Part shown: one piece after another, positions 39,215 through 48,581 of the stretch
Layout of the letters: the number at the start of each line of letters is the position of its first letter
How positions within the stretch are numbered: position 1 is the first letter of the stretch
IMG/VR virus record: IMGVR_UViG_3300009180_000049
Span: 1-55,720 of that record
DNA from: a virus
DNA length: 55,720 nucleotides
Strand: one strand, 5' to 3'
Notes under the pieces: generated by a model
Seen by the model: the letters and a program-made list of their open reading frames with translations, nothing else
Told to the model about the DNA's origin: nothing
Databases searched by the model: none
Made by a program: the position numbers and the translations under genes

Positions 39215-42085
39215 ATGGCTAATCAGAATATTTTAAGATTTTACGGTTCCAAACTCGATTTGAAGGTAGATTATTCCGAATTATATGACTATGAACTATC
39301 AAAAGTTCAAATGGATTATAATGAAGAGGTCTTAGATTTCGATACGGAAATAACATATACAGGACTAACAATAGATTCTTCTTGTTTAACAGGACTAACT
39401 TCACCTTGGGAAGTAGAGGTAAATAAACCATACACTGGCGGTACCTGTGATTTTACTGTTCGTAGAAGAACAGAGAAGGGTTGGACATTAGATTTAGTTT
39501 TCGATAGATTAGTAACTGGATCGACATTTTACTATTTAGGAATTAAAGATGATTTAGCCAATGGGAATTACGCGGATAATAATTTAACATTCTCATTTAC
39601 CAATAATAAAAAAATAAAATGGGAATCTTACCATTATTCGGGGTCGTGTAATCCAGATAGCGGGTACACGGAGTCATATTACACATTAACAGGTAATACT
39701 CCTGAATTGTGTGCGAATGGAATATATGACGATTTTAATATTACAATCACATTTGATAGATACACATATCTTTATGATTGTGAGATTGAGAATGAGGGAG
39801 GATTTAATGATTTAATATTAGGTCCGCACGCGGTTAGTTATACTGATGAATTATGGGCTCCGACGACTGGAGATACTGGTAGTTTCTTTTCGGGTTCATT
39901 TATAGGACATTCAACACAAATCACCACAGGATACACAATGACTACAGGTTCATTAAATTGGATTACGGGTGATACTGAATATAGTTATGTTGAAGAATTA
40001 AATAAGAAATGGGCCAGCGAAAAACAAAAAAGATTAGGAACACTTAAAATTTATCATAACGGTAAAAGAATATATAAATTAGAAAACTTTGAGGAAATAA
40101 TTCCATCATTAAGGTCTTCTGAAAATGAAATCGTACAAATTTTTGGTAGTAATGGTCTTAATGGTGTTTTAAAACAAGTTAAGTATTTTGAAGAACCGTT
40201 GGATTTTGTTCATGTTAATCATCATTATTTAACATCAATTAAACCAAATTATTCAATATATGGTTGTTCAGATGTTTTACCAAGTCCTACACCAACACCA
40301 ACTCCGAGTATTACTCCAACTAAAACGGTAACACCGACCCCAACACCTACACAGACAGGAACACCAACACCAACACCAACACCTAGTATCACACCAACCA
40401 ATACTGTAACGCCAACCAATACACCAACTATAACCCCATCACCTACACAGGCACCAGTATTTGAAACAGGGTTATTTAATTTTGATTTTGATTATATGTT
40501 ATGTGAATATTTCTTTAGTGATGGTTCTGATATGGATACTATGACTTATGTATCTAATCCATTAATAATGAATAATGACTTTACCAATGGTTTACCTGGT
40601 GATTATGTTGGAACATGTGCATCATCGTCTAATGGACCGTCTAATGGAAATTGGATTGATCCATTTTTACTTTATGGTGGTGATAATTTAGGAACAGGAA
40701 CTGAGGCAATTTTATTTGATTTAAATAAATTTAAAACACAGTATCCCTCCACAACAGATTTAGAATTAACGTTTACGGCAACATGGTACGGTTCAAAAGG
40801 ATTTATACCTGTTATTATGAAATCAACAATGTGGAAAGGAGGAACACCGATTCAAGATGGTTACACATTTATTAATACAGGTGCCACTCAAACAAAATTA
40901 GTTAAATCTAACGGTACAATTATAACAAGTAATACACAAAATTGCGAGGCATTTGAAATTGTTGATAAATTTGAATTTAATATATCATCCAAAAATGGTT
41001 ACTTCTTAAATGGTAATCAAACTCCAACACCAACACCTACACCAACAAATACTGAAACTCCTACCTCAACGCCAACACCTACGGTTACACCTACCAATAC
41101 ACCAACACCAACAGGAAGTGAAACTCCAACACCAACACCTACTGTTACTGAAACTCCAACTAATACACCAACACCTACTGTTACTGAAACCCCTACTAAT
41201 ACCCCAACACCTACGGTTACGCCTACCAATACACCAACACCAACAGGAAGTGAAACTCCAACACCTACACCAACAAATACGGTTACACCTACGGAGACAC
41301 CTACAAATACACCAACACCAACTATAACGCCAACAAACACGGTAACACCTACTCCAACTATATTGAGTACATATACTAACACCGCAGAGATTTTTTACGA
41401 CGCTGCAAATGCTTTGTCATACTCTGGTGGTACAACATTAACAAATATTGGTACATTGGGAAATGTTAGTGGAACGTTAGGTACTATAAGTGGTGTAACA
41501 TTTGAAAGTGGAATTGCTCGTGGAGTATTTAATTTTAGTGGAAACACTTTTGCAAACTTAAGAAATAAAATTACATTTGACACATTTGATTTTGGAAATG
41601 AAATGACAACTACAGCTTGGATTTATCCTCGTGATTACGAACATAACGATTATTTCATTACATTAATGTCAAATGCTGTACAAAATTCATCTAGCCCTGG
41701 ATTTAAAATGGTGTGGAGACTTAATTATAATGATATTAACGCCTATTCTAATCAAATGTTGTTTGAAAATGCGGGTGCAAGCGGTGGTTCAACACGTTTT
41801 ACAAGTAGCCAACCAATAATAGGAAATACTTGGCAACATATTGCATATAAGTTTGATAAGACCAATAGAAAAATTAGTTTTTACCATAATGGTATTCTTT
41901 TAGGTGCTGAACAGATTACATCTGTTGGTGTTATAACAAACCAACCTTGGGTTATTGGGTCATTTATTGATGATGCGTTCTTTATGAATGCTAATTTAGG
42001 TGAATTTAGAGTATATAAAACATTGAGAAGTGATTCCAATATTTCAGACGAATATAATAACACCAAGTCAAGATACGGTTTATAA
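39215..42085 (+). CDS. Large tail adhesin: Pro/Thr-rich spacers and a C-terminal LamG/ConA-like lectin domain
   Basis: The 956-aa protein begins [16 protein letters not shown] and has a beta-rich N-terminal part (to about 350). Two long P/T repeat spacers follow, encoded at 40283-40455 and 41021-41360, with a beta domain between them. The last 200 or so residues form a LamG/concanavalin-type lectin fold: [41 protein letters not shown] and [12 protein letters not shown], ending NTKSRYGL, nearly the same ending as the next lectin gene. It probably binds host surface sugars. The first ATG at 39194 is rejected because the promoter element lies after it. Confidence 0.8.
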   Translation: MANQNILRFYGSKLDLKVDYSELYDYELSKVQMDYNEEVLDFDTEITYTGLTIDSSCLTGLTSPWEVEVNKPYTGGTCDFTVRRRTEKGWTLDLVFDRLVTGSTFYYLGIKDDLANGNYADNNLTFSFTNNKKIKWESYHYSGSCNPDSGYTESYYTLTGNTPELCANGIYDDFNITITFDRYTYLYDCEIENEGGFNDLILGPHAVSYTDELWAPTTGDTGSFFSGSFIGHSTQITTGYTMTTGSLNWITGDTEYSYVEELNKKWASEKQKRLGTLKIYHNGKRIYKLENFEEIIPSLRSSENEIVQIFGSNGLNGVLKQVKYFEEPLDFVHVNHHYLTSIKPNYSIYGCSDVLPSPTPTPTPSITPTKTVTPTPTPTQTGTPTPTPTPSITPTNTVTPTNTPTITPSPTQAPVFETGLFNFDFDYMLCEYFFSDGSDMDTMTYVSNPLIMNNDFTNGLPGDYVGTCASSSNGPSNGNWIDPFLLYGGDNLGTGTEAILFDLNKFKTQYPSTTDLELTFTATWYGSKGFIPVIMKSTMWKGGTPIQDGYTFINTGATQTKLVKSNGTIITSNTQNCEAFEIVDKFEFNISSKNGYFLNGNQTPTPTPTPTNTETPTSTPTPTVTPTNTPTPTGSETPTPTPTVTETPTNTPTPTVTETPTNTPTPTVTPTNTPTPTGSETPTPTPTNTVTPTETPTNTPTPTITPTNTVTPTPTILSTYTNTAEIFYDAANALSYSGGTTLTNIGTLGNVSGTLGTISGVTFESGIARGVFNFSGNTFANLRNKITFDTFDFGNEMTTTAWIYPRDYEHNDYFITLMSNAVQNSSSPGFKMVWRLNYNDINAYSNQMLFENAGASGGSTRFTSSQPIIGNTWQHIAYKFDKTNRKISFYHNGILLGAEQITSVGVITNQPWVIGSFIDDAFFMNANLGEFRVYKTLRSDSNISDEYNNTKSRYGL
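40283..40455 (+). repeat. Pro/Thr-coding repeat tract 1
   Basis: Degenerate repeats of ACCAACACC-like units encode TPTPTP-type spacers. Such tracts can change length by slippage or recombination. Confidence 0.7.
41021..41360 (+). repeat. Pro/Thr-coding repeat tract 2
   Basis: A longer tract of the same type, with higher-order repeats: the unit coding [12 protein letters not shown] occurs twice in tandem, and the segment coding [19 protein letters not shown] occurs twice. Confidence 0.75.
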
Positions 42086-42095
42086 TAAAAATATA

Positions 42096-42103
42096 TATTT
42101 ATA
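42096..42103 (+). promoter_or_regulatory. Late promoter element TATTTATA for the 117-aa gene
   Basis: TATTTATA-ACAT-ATG: 4 bases before the ATG at 42108. Confidence 0.5.
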
Positions 42104-42107
42104 ACAT

Positions 42108-42461
42108 ATGGAATTCTTTATAAGACAAGGGGCATCTGACCCAATATTAAAATTGAGGATGATTGATGATGGTAAAAACGACAAATCATCATTTAACGAT
42201 TTATTGGAAAATGCAACAATCACATTTGACATGTTTGATGTTAGTACCGGTGAACCCGTGTTATTAAATGAAACTTGTAATATCACAACAAGAACAAAAC
42301 TATATAACCAAACGACTGATGAATATTATATCATTTATAGATTTACCGAAGAACAGACATCTGAAATAGGTAAATTTGAAGGAAAGGTAAATGTGTCGTT
42401 TGATAATGGTAATAAACTTATATTACCTGTTAAAGAAAAACTTTACATTAATATTTTTTAA
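42108..42461 (+). CDS. Small Ig-like structural protein, BppU-like, 117 aa
   Basis: An all-beta protein: FFIRQGASDPILKLRMIDD, ATITFDMFDVSTGEPVL, EYYIIYRFTEEQ, GKFEGKVNVSFDNGNKLILPVKEKLYINIF. This run of strands with a final xGxxLxLPxxxxLxIxI pattern resembles the N-terminal Ig-like domain of baseplate upper proteins (BppU), which anchor receptor-binding proteins. It lies between adhesin and fibre genes, fitting an adaptor role. The match is by pattern only. Confidence 0.65.
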   Translation: MEFFIRQGASDPILKLRMIDDGKNDKSSFNDLLENATITFDMFDVSTGEPVLLNETCNITTRTKLYNQTTDEYYIIYRFTEEQTSEIGKFEGKVNVSFDNGNKLILPVKEKLYINIF

Positions 42462-42487
42462 TTTCATTTCATTAGTAGAATTTATAC

Positions 42488-42495
42488 TATTTATG
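42488..42495 (+). promoter_or_regulatory. Candidate late promoter element TATTTATG for the first fibre gene
   Basis: AC-TATTTATG-ATAA, a one-base variant of the octamer, 15 bases before the ATG at 42511. Confidence 0.4.
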
Positions 42496-42510
42496 ATAAA
42501 CAAAAAATAG

Positions 42511-43581
42511 ATGCCATCAACAAATCATTTTAAATTCGGAGCCTCAGGAATAAGTTCAGCAACTAGAGGCGGTTTTAGTGTTGGAGTAAAAGAAGGGGCC
42601 GATTACGGACCAACATCAACAACAGGTTTTTGGAACGGAGTAACTCCACCAGTAAGTGGATACACCATTTACGTAGATAAAGCTTCACAAGGTCCTAGTA
42701 TACACGTTGCGTCTAACAATTCACAATGTATTGGTATGTTATTGGCGATGGGTGCCACAGGTAGTACAATAGAAAATGTATTGGCGTGGGCTGATGGTCA
42801 AGCAAATATGGTAGTTTTAAGTGAAGAATTAGTTATAGGTGATTTACCAGGTGCGGGACCAAGTATTGTAACATCAGGTTTAGTATTAAACTTGGATGCT
42901 GGAAATGTTTCTTCATATTCCGGAACTGGAACAGTTTGGAATGACTTAAGTGGAAATGGATATACAGCTACAATGACTAGTTCTAACCCAACATTTGTAA
43001 GTAACGGTGCAGCTAGTTACTTTAACTTATCTAATAACAATAAATACATATACAACCACGATACAAGTGTACAAGGATTTACATTTGCAACTAATACTGG
43101 AATACCACAAACTAATGGTTTCACAATTGAATTTATGTATTATATATCATCTTACAACTTTGGGAATGGACAAAATTCTATATTCTTAAATTCAGGTACA
43201 GGTGATGGTTATAGATTTGGTATTCTTAATGATGATTCTTTATACTTTATGATTGGAGATGGTAGTGGAACTGATAATGCAACTGTAGGTAACGGAAGTG
43301 TAACTGTTGGAGCATGGTATCATATTGTTGGAGTATTTGATAGAACGAACGCATTAGGTGGAGGTGTTAATATATATGCATATTCAAACGGTATATCAAA
43401 AGGATCAACGGGTATTTCGCCACGTTCAGGAATGTCATTAGCAGCACCTAACATATCTTATGATGGTTGTTGTTCAGCATTTGACGGACGATTAAATACA
43501 TTAAGAGTTTATAATCGAGCATTAAATTCAACTGAAGTCACTCAAAACTTTAACACTGTAAAATCAAGATTTGGATTATAA
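42511..43581 (+). CDS. Tail fibre A: shared N-terminal module plus LamG-like lectin domain
   Basis: Residues 1-116 form a module (FKFGASGISSATRGGF, GFWNGVTPP, GPSIHVASNN, NVLAWADGQANM) that is repeated almost unchanged in the next gene. Residues about 118-356 are a LamG-type jelly roll: LVLNLDAGN, VWNDLSGNG, TIEFMYYISS, WYHIVGVFDR, GRLNTLRVYNRAL, ending VKSRFGL. The first module probably attaches to the virion and the second binds a glycan. 17 bases separate it from fibre B. Confidence 0.8.
   Translation: MPSTNHFKFGASGISSATRGGFSVGVKEGADYGPTSTTGFWNGVTPPVSGYTIYVDKASQGPSIHVASNNSQCIGMLLAMGATGSTIENVLAWADGQANMVVLSEELVIGDLPGAGPSIVTSGLVLNLDAGNVSSYSGTGTVWNDLSGNGYTATMTSSNPTFVSNGAASYFNLSNNNKYIYNHDTSVQGFTFATNTGIPQTNGFTIEFMYYISSYNFGNGQNSIFLNSGTGDGYRFGILNDDSLYFMIGDGSGTDNATVGNGSVTVGAWYHIVGVFDRTNALGGGVNIYAYSNGISKGSTGISPRSGMSLAAPNISYDGCCSAFDGRLNTLRVYNRALNSTEVTQNFNTVKSRFGL
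42514..42858 (+). repeat. Duplicated fibre N-terminal module, copy A
   Basis: Codes residues 2-116 of fibre A. It is near-identical at protein level and strongly similar in DNA to 43608-43952; similarity stops sharply at GDLPGA. Confidence 0.85.
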
Positions 43582-43598
43582 AATAAAACAAAAAATAT

Positions 43599-44426
43599 AT
43601 GTCACAACCAAGTACAAATCATTTTAAATTCGGAGCATCCGGAATAAGTTCAGCCACAAGAGGTGGCTTCAGCGTTGGAGTAAAGGAGGGTGCCGATTAT
43701 GGCCCAACCTCATCAACAGGTTTTTGGAACGGAGTAAAACCACCAGTAGGTGGATACACCATTTACGTAGATAAAGCATCACAAGGTCCAAGTATTCATG
43801 TGGCATCTAACAATGCTCAATGTATTGGTATGTTATTAGCAATTGGTGCTACAGGTAGTACAATAGAAAATGTATTGGCGTGGGCTGATGGTCAAGCAAA
43901 TATGGCAGTTTTAAGTGCAGAATTAACTCTTGGTGATTTACCAGGTGCTCCAGTAACTTATACTATAGGTCAAGCAGCCTTAGGTGGTATAATCGCTTAT
44001 ATTGATGGTGGTGGTTCTACAGGTACATCAGGATTAGTTGCTACAGTTGCAGATGTTTCTTCAGGTAATGCATCATGGGGATGTATTGGAACGGCGATAT
44101 CGGGTGCAGATGGTACCGCTATAGGAACTGGAAATCAAAATACAATAGATATAATGGCTGGATGTGCTACCGCAGGAATTGCAGCTAGAATTTGTGGAGA
44201 TTTAACACAAAGTGGATATTCTGATTGGTATTTACCAAGTAAAGATGAGTTAAATGCATTATATACAAACAAAGCTTCTATTGGAGGTTTTGCGAATGAC
44301 GCCTATTGGTCTTCTACGGAATATCACATTGCATCTGCAGCATATTACCAAGATTTCACTAATGGTTTTGTAACTGCAACACCTAAGAACTCTGATTTAT
44401 ATGTACGTGCAGTGAGAAGCTTCTAA
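43599..44426 (+). CDS. Tail fibre B: shared N-terminal module plus DUF1566/Lcl-like domain
   Basis: Residues 4-118 repeat the N-terminal module of fibre A. The C-terminal half is different: IGQAALGGIIAYIDGGG, GNQNTIDIMAGC, GYSDWYLPSKDELNALYTNK, DAYWSSTEY and a final LYVRAVRSF, which match the DUF1566 (Lcl C-terminal, C-type-lectin-like) domain of bacterial adhesins. It probably binds another receptor than fibre A. A strong terminator follows. Confidence 0.82.
   Translation: MSQPSTNHFKFGASGISSATRGGFSVGVKEGADYGPTSSTGFWNGVKPPVGGYTIYVDKASQGPSIHVASNNAQCIGMLLAIGATGSTIENVLAWADGQANMAVLSAELTLGDLPGAPVTYTIGQAALGGIIAYIDGGGSTGTSGLVATVADVSSGNASWGCIGTAISGADGTAIGTGNQNTIDIMAGCATAGIAARICGDLTQSGYSDWYLPSKDELNALYTNKASIGGFANDAYWSSTEYHIASAAYYQDFTNGFVTATPKNSDLYVRAVRSF
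43608..43952 (+). repeat. Duplicated fibre N-terminal module, copy B
   Basis: Second copy of the module at 42514-42858, with scattered, mostly silent changes and about a dozen amino-acid changes. Confidence 0.85.
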
Positions 44427-44446
44427 ACGTAAAACAAATAATTCAC

Positions 44447-44478
44447 AAGGAGGACCCAAAAAGTCCTCCTTTTTTTTA
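44447..44478 (+). terminator. Strong intrinsic terminator after the fibre genes
   Basis: A perfect nine-base stem AAGGAGGAC/GTCCTCCTT (44447-44455 and 44463-44471), seven-base loop, then at least eight T. Confidence 0.9.
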
Positions 44479-44497
44479 TTACCGATTTTTTTATGTA

Positions 44498-44505
44498 TAT
44501 TTATT
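44498..44505 (+). promoter_or_regulatory. Possible promoter element upstream of DNA polymerase
   Basis: GTA-TATTTATT lies 64 bases before the polymerase ATG. It matches the late-type variant; the overlapping TATATTTA lacks a TTTG 20 bases upstream. Class uncertain. Confidence 0.3.
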
Positions 44506-44523
44506 AATGTAAACAAGGCAAAC

Positions 44524-44537
44524 TGTGGTTATCCACA
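44524..44537 (+). promoter_or_regulatory. Small hairpin in the DNA polymerase leader
   Basis: TGTGG-TTAT-CCACA in a 91-base untranslated leader. T4 DNA polymerase represses its own mRNA by binding a leader hairpin; whether this one works so is unknown. Confidence 0.3.
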
Positions 44538-44569
44538 AGCTAATACGTCACATTAAAAAAATATAAAAC

Positions 44570-47467
44570 ATGAAAGAGGTTATCTCTCAGGAAGTTATTG
44601 AAGGCTTCCTCAATGGTGGTGACGACGAAATGTATATCGTCGGAGTTGAATATGACTACCCAACCAATACAATTTGGAAAATTATCCAAGACCCAATTGA
44701 AGGAAAAATTATTAAATCTGATACATTTACACCGTTTATATGGGTGGGTGATTTAACAGGATTAAATTTCTATAACAACTCAAAGGCCATGCAAAAGAAA
44801 CGTATGGGTGAGTTTGGAATATTAATTGAGAAGTTAGATACTCACGGCAACGAACGTTTAGAAAATGGTATGACCCATATCGTTAAGAGTATTAAATCAT
44901 ATACGGATTTAGTATCGTTCTTTAGAATGGGCGGATTAAATCCATGGGACGAAAAAGTAAGACATCATTTTACTGTATTAAACCCTGTTGAACAATATCT
45001 TATACAAAAGAAAAAAAGATTATTTAAAGGTATTGATGAGTATAGTGGTGTTAATAGATTTGTATTTGATATTGAGACCACTGGTCTTGACCCTGAAACT
45101 TGTGTTATTATATTAATAGGGGTTAAAGATAATCGTGGTATGAATGAAACCATTGCTGCATTTGGTGAAGATGGGGAAAAGAAATGTATTGAAAGATTTT
45201 TCAAATATATTAAAGATTTAAAACCAACCATTGTTGCAGGTTATAACTCCGCGTTCTTTGACTGGCCATTTATATTAAAACGTGCAGAAATACTTGGTGT
45301 TGACGTTAATGGTCTTACACAAATATTCACAACGCAAGGAATGAAAGAGAAAGAAGGAATGTTAAAACTTGCAAATGAAATTGAACCATATAAACAACAC
45401 GTTATATGGGGATTCAATATTATTGATATTGCACATTCCGTAAGACGTGCTCAGGCAATCAACTCTGAAATTAAAAGTTGGGGGTTGAAATATATTACCA
45501 CATATTTGGAGAAAGAAAAACCTAATCGGGTTTATGTGGATGGTGCAAAGATTTCCAAAATATATCTTGATAACGAAAGTTATTATGTAAATCCAAAGAC
45601 AGGAAATTATAAACAAATTGGAGAACCTGGTACAGAAAATTTAACACAGAAATATCCTGGTAAATTTGAGATATGGACAGGAAGAAAAATTGTAGAACAA
45701 TATCTTGATGATGACTTGTACGAGACCATGGTTGTAGATGATTCATTTTCTCAATCAACATTCTTATTATCAAAACTCGTACCTACCACGTATGAAAGAA
45801 TTGCAACAATGGGAACTGCAACACTATGGAAAATTATTATGTTAGCATGGTCTTATGAAAACAATTTAGCAATACCAGCAAAAGACGAGAAACGTGCAAT
45901 CACTGGTGGTTTATCAAGATTACTTAACGTAGGTTATTCAAAGAATATTGTTAAGTTTGACTATGCATCACTCTATCCATCTATTCAACTTGTATATGAT
46001 GTGTTTCCTGATTGTGATGTGATGGGTGTTCAGAAATCAATGTTAAAATATTTCCGTGATATTCGTATCAAATATAAATTACTTGCCGGTGAATTAAAAA
46101 ATAGTGATCCAGTTCTTGCTGAAATGTATGATAGAAAACAATTACCAATTAAGATTTTTATCAATGCGTATTTCGGTAGTTTATCCGCACCACAAGTATT
46201 CCCTTGGGGGGATATGAATATGGGTGAAACCATTACCTGTGTTGGTCGTCAGTGTTTAAGAATGATGATTATGTTTTATATGAAGAAAGGTTATAAACCT
46301 CTCGTAATGGACACGGATCGTGTAAACTTTGAAACACCACCGAATATTGATGATACGGTTTATATTGGTAAAGGATTAAATGAAATGGTTACATTAGGAA
46401 AAGAATATAAAGGTATTGAAGCGGATACTGCAGAGTTCAATGATATCTTTATGAGAAATGAAATGGGATTAGATATTGATTATGTTGCACCATCATGTAT
46501 TAATGTTTCTCGTAAGAACTATATCATTAAGATGATGAAGAAAGGAAAAGAGAAAATTAAATTAACAGGTAATACAATTAAATCAAAAAAATTACAAACA
46601 TATATTGTAGAGTTTTTAGATGAAGGATTAAAGTATTTGTTAAATGGTGATGGATTATCTTTTGTGGAATTATATTATGAATTTGTAAGTAAAATTTATA
46701 ATAAAGAAATTCCGTTATCAAAAATTGCAAATAAAGCTCGTGTTAAACAATCTATTAATGATTATAGAAAGTATGTTCAGAAGACAACTAAAGCTGGTTC
46801 ATTAATGTCTCGTCAAGCACATATGGAATTAATTATGAGAAGTGATTATCCGGCAGGATTAGGAGACACAATCTATTATATAAACAATGGTACAAAGAAA
46901 TCATCAGGAGACGTTCAGAAAGTTAGTAGACCAAGTAAGAAAGTTTTAGAAGAATATCTTACAAAACATGGTACACCAATGCCAGAAGATTATATTGAAG
47001 TGAATTGTTATATGATTGATGAAAAAGAAATATTAAACAATCCTGATTTAAAAGGTGATTATAATGTTCCTCGTTATCTTAATAATTTTAACAAACGTGT
47101 GGAACCATTGTTAGTTGTTTTTCATCCGTCAATTAGAGAAGATATATTAATTGAATCTCCTGACCAAAGACAATTCTTTACAAAATTACAATGTGAATTA
47201 GTTAATGGATTTCCATTAAAAGAAGAAGGTCAAGATAAATTAGATGAAGTAATGACTTTATCGGATAGTGAAGTTTTGTTTTGGAATCGTGTGGGTAGGG
47301 ACCCTTACTTTATGTATGTGGAAAATAGTTTAGAACTTGCTGACCCATTTTGGGTGGACCATAATAGAAAAGTAATTTCGTTCCAAGAACAAAGTACCAA
47401 ATCCAATGAAGAGGAGATTATTGAAACTAATGGTAATGATTATGCATTACACGCAATAGAAAGTTAG
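44570..47467 (+). CDS. Family B DNA polymerase (gp43-like)
   Basis: The 965-aa replicative polymerase. Proofreading exonuclease: Exo I FDIETTGL (D167, E169), Exo II YNSAFFDWPF (N226, D231), Exo III probably around YLDDDLYE (378-385). Polymerase: motif A FDYASLYPS (463-471, D464), motif B KIFINAYFGS (528-537, with NAYFG rather than NSxYG) and motif C VMDTDRVNF (579-587; D581, D583), where the usual DTDS is DTDR. The two metal-binding aspartates are kept, so it should be active. Located between fibre and structural genes, unlike the replication clusters of T4. Its stop overlaps the reverse gene by 4 bases. Confidence 0.94.
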   Translation: MKEVISQEVIEGFLNGGDDEMYIVGVEYDYPTNTIWKIIQDPIEGKIIKSDTFTPFIWVGDLTGLNFYNNSKAMQKKRMGEFGILIEKLDTHGNERLENGMTHIVKSIKSYTDLVSFFRMGGLNPWDEKVRHHFTVLNPVEQYLIQKKKRLFKGIDEYSGVNRFVFDIETTGLDPETCVIILIGVKDNRGMNETIAAFGEDGEKKCIERFFKYIKDLKPTIVAGYNSAFFDWPFILKRAEILGVDVNGLTQIFTTQGMKEKEGMLKLANEIEPYKQHVIWGFNIIDIAHSVRRAQAINSEIKSWGLKYITTYLEKEKPNRVYVDGAKISKIYLDNESYYVNPKTGNYKQIGEPGTENLTQKYPGKFEIWTGRKIVEQYLDDDLYETMVVDDSFSQSTFLLSKLVPTTYERIATMGTATLWKIIMLAWSYENNLAIPAKDEKRAITGGLSRLLNVGYSKNIVKFDYASLYPSIQLVYDVFPDCDVMGVQKSMLKYFRDIRIKYKLLAGELKNSDPVLAEMYDRKQLPIKIFINAYFGSLSAPQVFPWGDMNMGETITCVGRQCLRMMIMFYMKKGYKPLVMDTDRVNFETPPNIDDTVYIGKGLNEMVTLGKEYKGIEADTAEFNDIFMRNEMGLDIDYVAPSCINVSRKNYIIKMMKKGKEKIKLTGNTIKSKKLQTYIVEFLDEGLKYLLNGDGLSFVELYYEFVSKIYNKEIPLSKIANKARVKQSINDYRKYVQKTTKAGSLMSRQAHMELIMRSDYPAGLGDTIYYINNGTKKSSGDVQKVSRPSKKVLEEYLTKHGTPMPEDYIEVNCYMIDEKEILNNPDLKGDYNVPRYLNNFNKRVEPLLVVFHPSIREDILIESPDQRQFFTKLQCELVNGFPLKEEGQDKLDEVMTLSDSEVLFWNRVGRDPYFMYVENSLELADPFWVDHNRKVISFQEQSTKSNEEEIIETNGNDYALHAIES

Positions 47468-48579
47468 ATAATATTAATAGGTGCTGGCATAGCTCTAAAC
47501 TTAAGAGATTTGTTTAGATTCTCTGCCTCACCTGCTTTTCTTTCAAGTATTTTGTCAGGACGTAATCTTTCTAATCTTGCCATAAGTTCTTCAACCAATT
47601 TAGATTTTTCATCTTTACCTTCAGTAATTAATGAACTGTAATCTAATTTAATTGTACTATCAGGAACTTGTAAATCACCTGAAAACTTACCCCATATACG
47701 ACCTAAACCTTCTTTAGAATAACCGATTAGATATTTTCTAACCCAATTCTGTGAAGGTTTATTTAAACTACCCCATGTTAATTCTTCCGTCATAACATCT
47801 GAAGGTAATTTAATAACATCTTTGTTTTTCTCTAAACAAGTATCTCTATCCATAGTTTCATAGTACCAATACCAAACGTTGTAGTTGTTTTTAGCGATAG
47901 AACCAAAGTCAAATTTACCACCTGGTACATTATAAAGGTGTACCAATTTCTTACCTTCAGGACCTGCAGTAATTTTATATGTCAAATCACCACCAATCAT
48001 TCTACTCTTGAAGTTTCTGTCTTGCATCCTTAATAATAGGTCAAAACCTGGCGTCATAAAATATGAGCCAGCGGTTCCAACTTGAGCGTATCCACCCACA
48101 CCACCGAAACCAACACCACCAAGTGCTCCAAAACCACCTAAAAATGGATCTACGATTGAGTCATTCAAAGTTGCACGTGTAAAGTATAATAACTCGTTAA
48201 TTTCACGACCAGCAGGAATTTCATATACTTGTTGATTTTGTGAAACTGTAAAATAATCCTTCTTTAATTCACTTGTTCCACCAGCCTGTAAACCTACAAT
48301 TTTGGAATACGAGTGAGTATATTGAGTTTCGTAATCTAAACTTCTTGTTGTAAAAGCCCTTGAAAGGGATTGTGTGTCTAAATCAAGACCCGCTAACGCC
48401 GACCATTGAGATTCAATTAACCAATCACTAACGTATTGTTCGTATTCTGATAGAGATAACTCTAAAAAGGTATCCATTTGTTCTTGTGTAAGTTCAATTC
48501 CACGAACTGGCATCCCCAAAAGGTGAAAAACCTGTGTATATAATTTATCTCTTTCTTCCGGTGTAATAATAGTGGGCAT
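47464..48579 (-). CDS. Virion structural protein, possibly neck, 371 aa
   Basis: The N-terminus is helical (ITPEERDKLYTQVFHLLG, LTQEQMDTFLELSLSEYEQYVSDWL), followed by YEIPAGREINELLYF, a glycine/phenylalanine-rich loop (about 145-170), and a C-terminal part with NVWYWYYETMDRDTCLE and a long final helix. The N-terminal pattern resembles DNA-packaging/neck adaptor proteins, so a head-tail connector is the best guess. A late promoter element lies 15 bases upstream, on the strand opposite to a host-type promoter for the divergent gene. Identity with a T4 gene is not established. Confidence 0.6.
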   Translation of the reverse strand: MPTIITPEERDKLYTQVFHLLGMPVRGIELTQEQMDTFLELSLSEYEQYVSDWLIESQWSALAGLDLDTQSLSRAFTTRSLDYETQYTHSYSKIVGLQAGGTSELKKDYFTVSQNQQVYEIPAGREINELLYFTRATLNDSIVDPFLGGFGALGGVGFGGVGGYAQVGTAGSYFMTPGFDLLLRMQDRNFKSRMIGGDLTYKITAGPEGKKLVHLYNVPGGKFDFGSIAKNNYNVWYWYYETMDRDTCLEKNKDVIKLPSDVMTEELTWGSLNKPSQNWVRKYLIGYSKEGLGRIWGKFSGDLQVPDSTIKLDYSSLITEGKDEKSKLVEELMARLERLRPDKILERKAGEAENLNKSLKFRAMPAPINII

Positions 48580-48581
48580 AA

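Noticed and set aside
40283-41360. P/T-coding tracts as a CRISPR array or regulatory repeat
   Set aside because: The repeats are degenerate, in frame and code for a Thr-Pro spacer; there is no constant repeat with unique spacers.
41017-41382. Val/Gly-rich open frame on the minus strand opposite P/T tract 2
   Set aside because: It is a shadow of the repeat: the complement of ACC-rich DNA gives GGTGTT codons. No start context or independent support.
43599-44426. Fibre B as a diversity-generating retroelement target (C-type-lectin-like end, VRAVRSF)
   Set aside because: No reverse transcriptase gene and no template-repeat copy of the 3' end were found in the window. The C-terminal domain fits an ordinary DUF1566 module.
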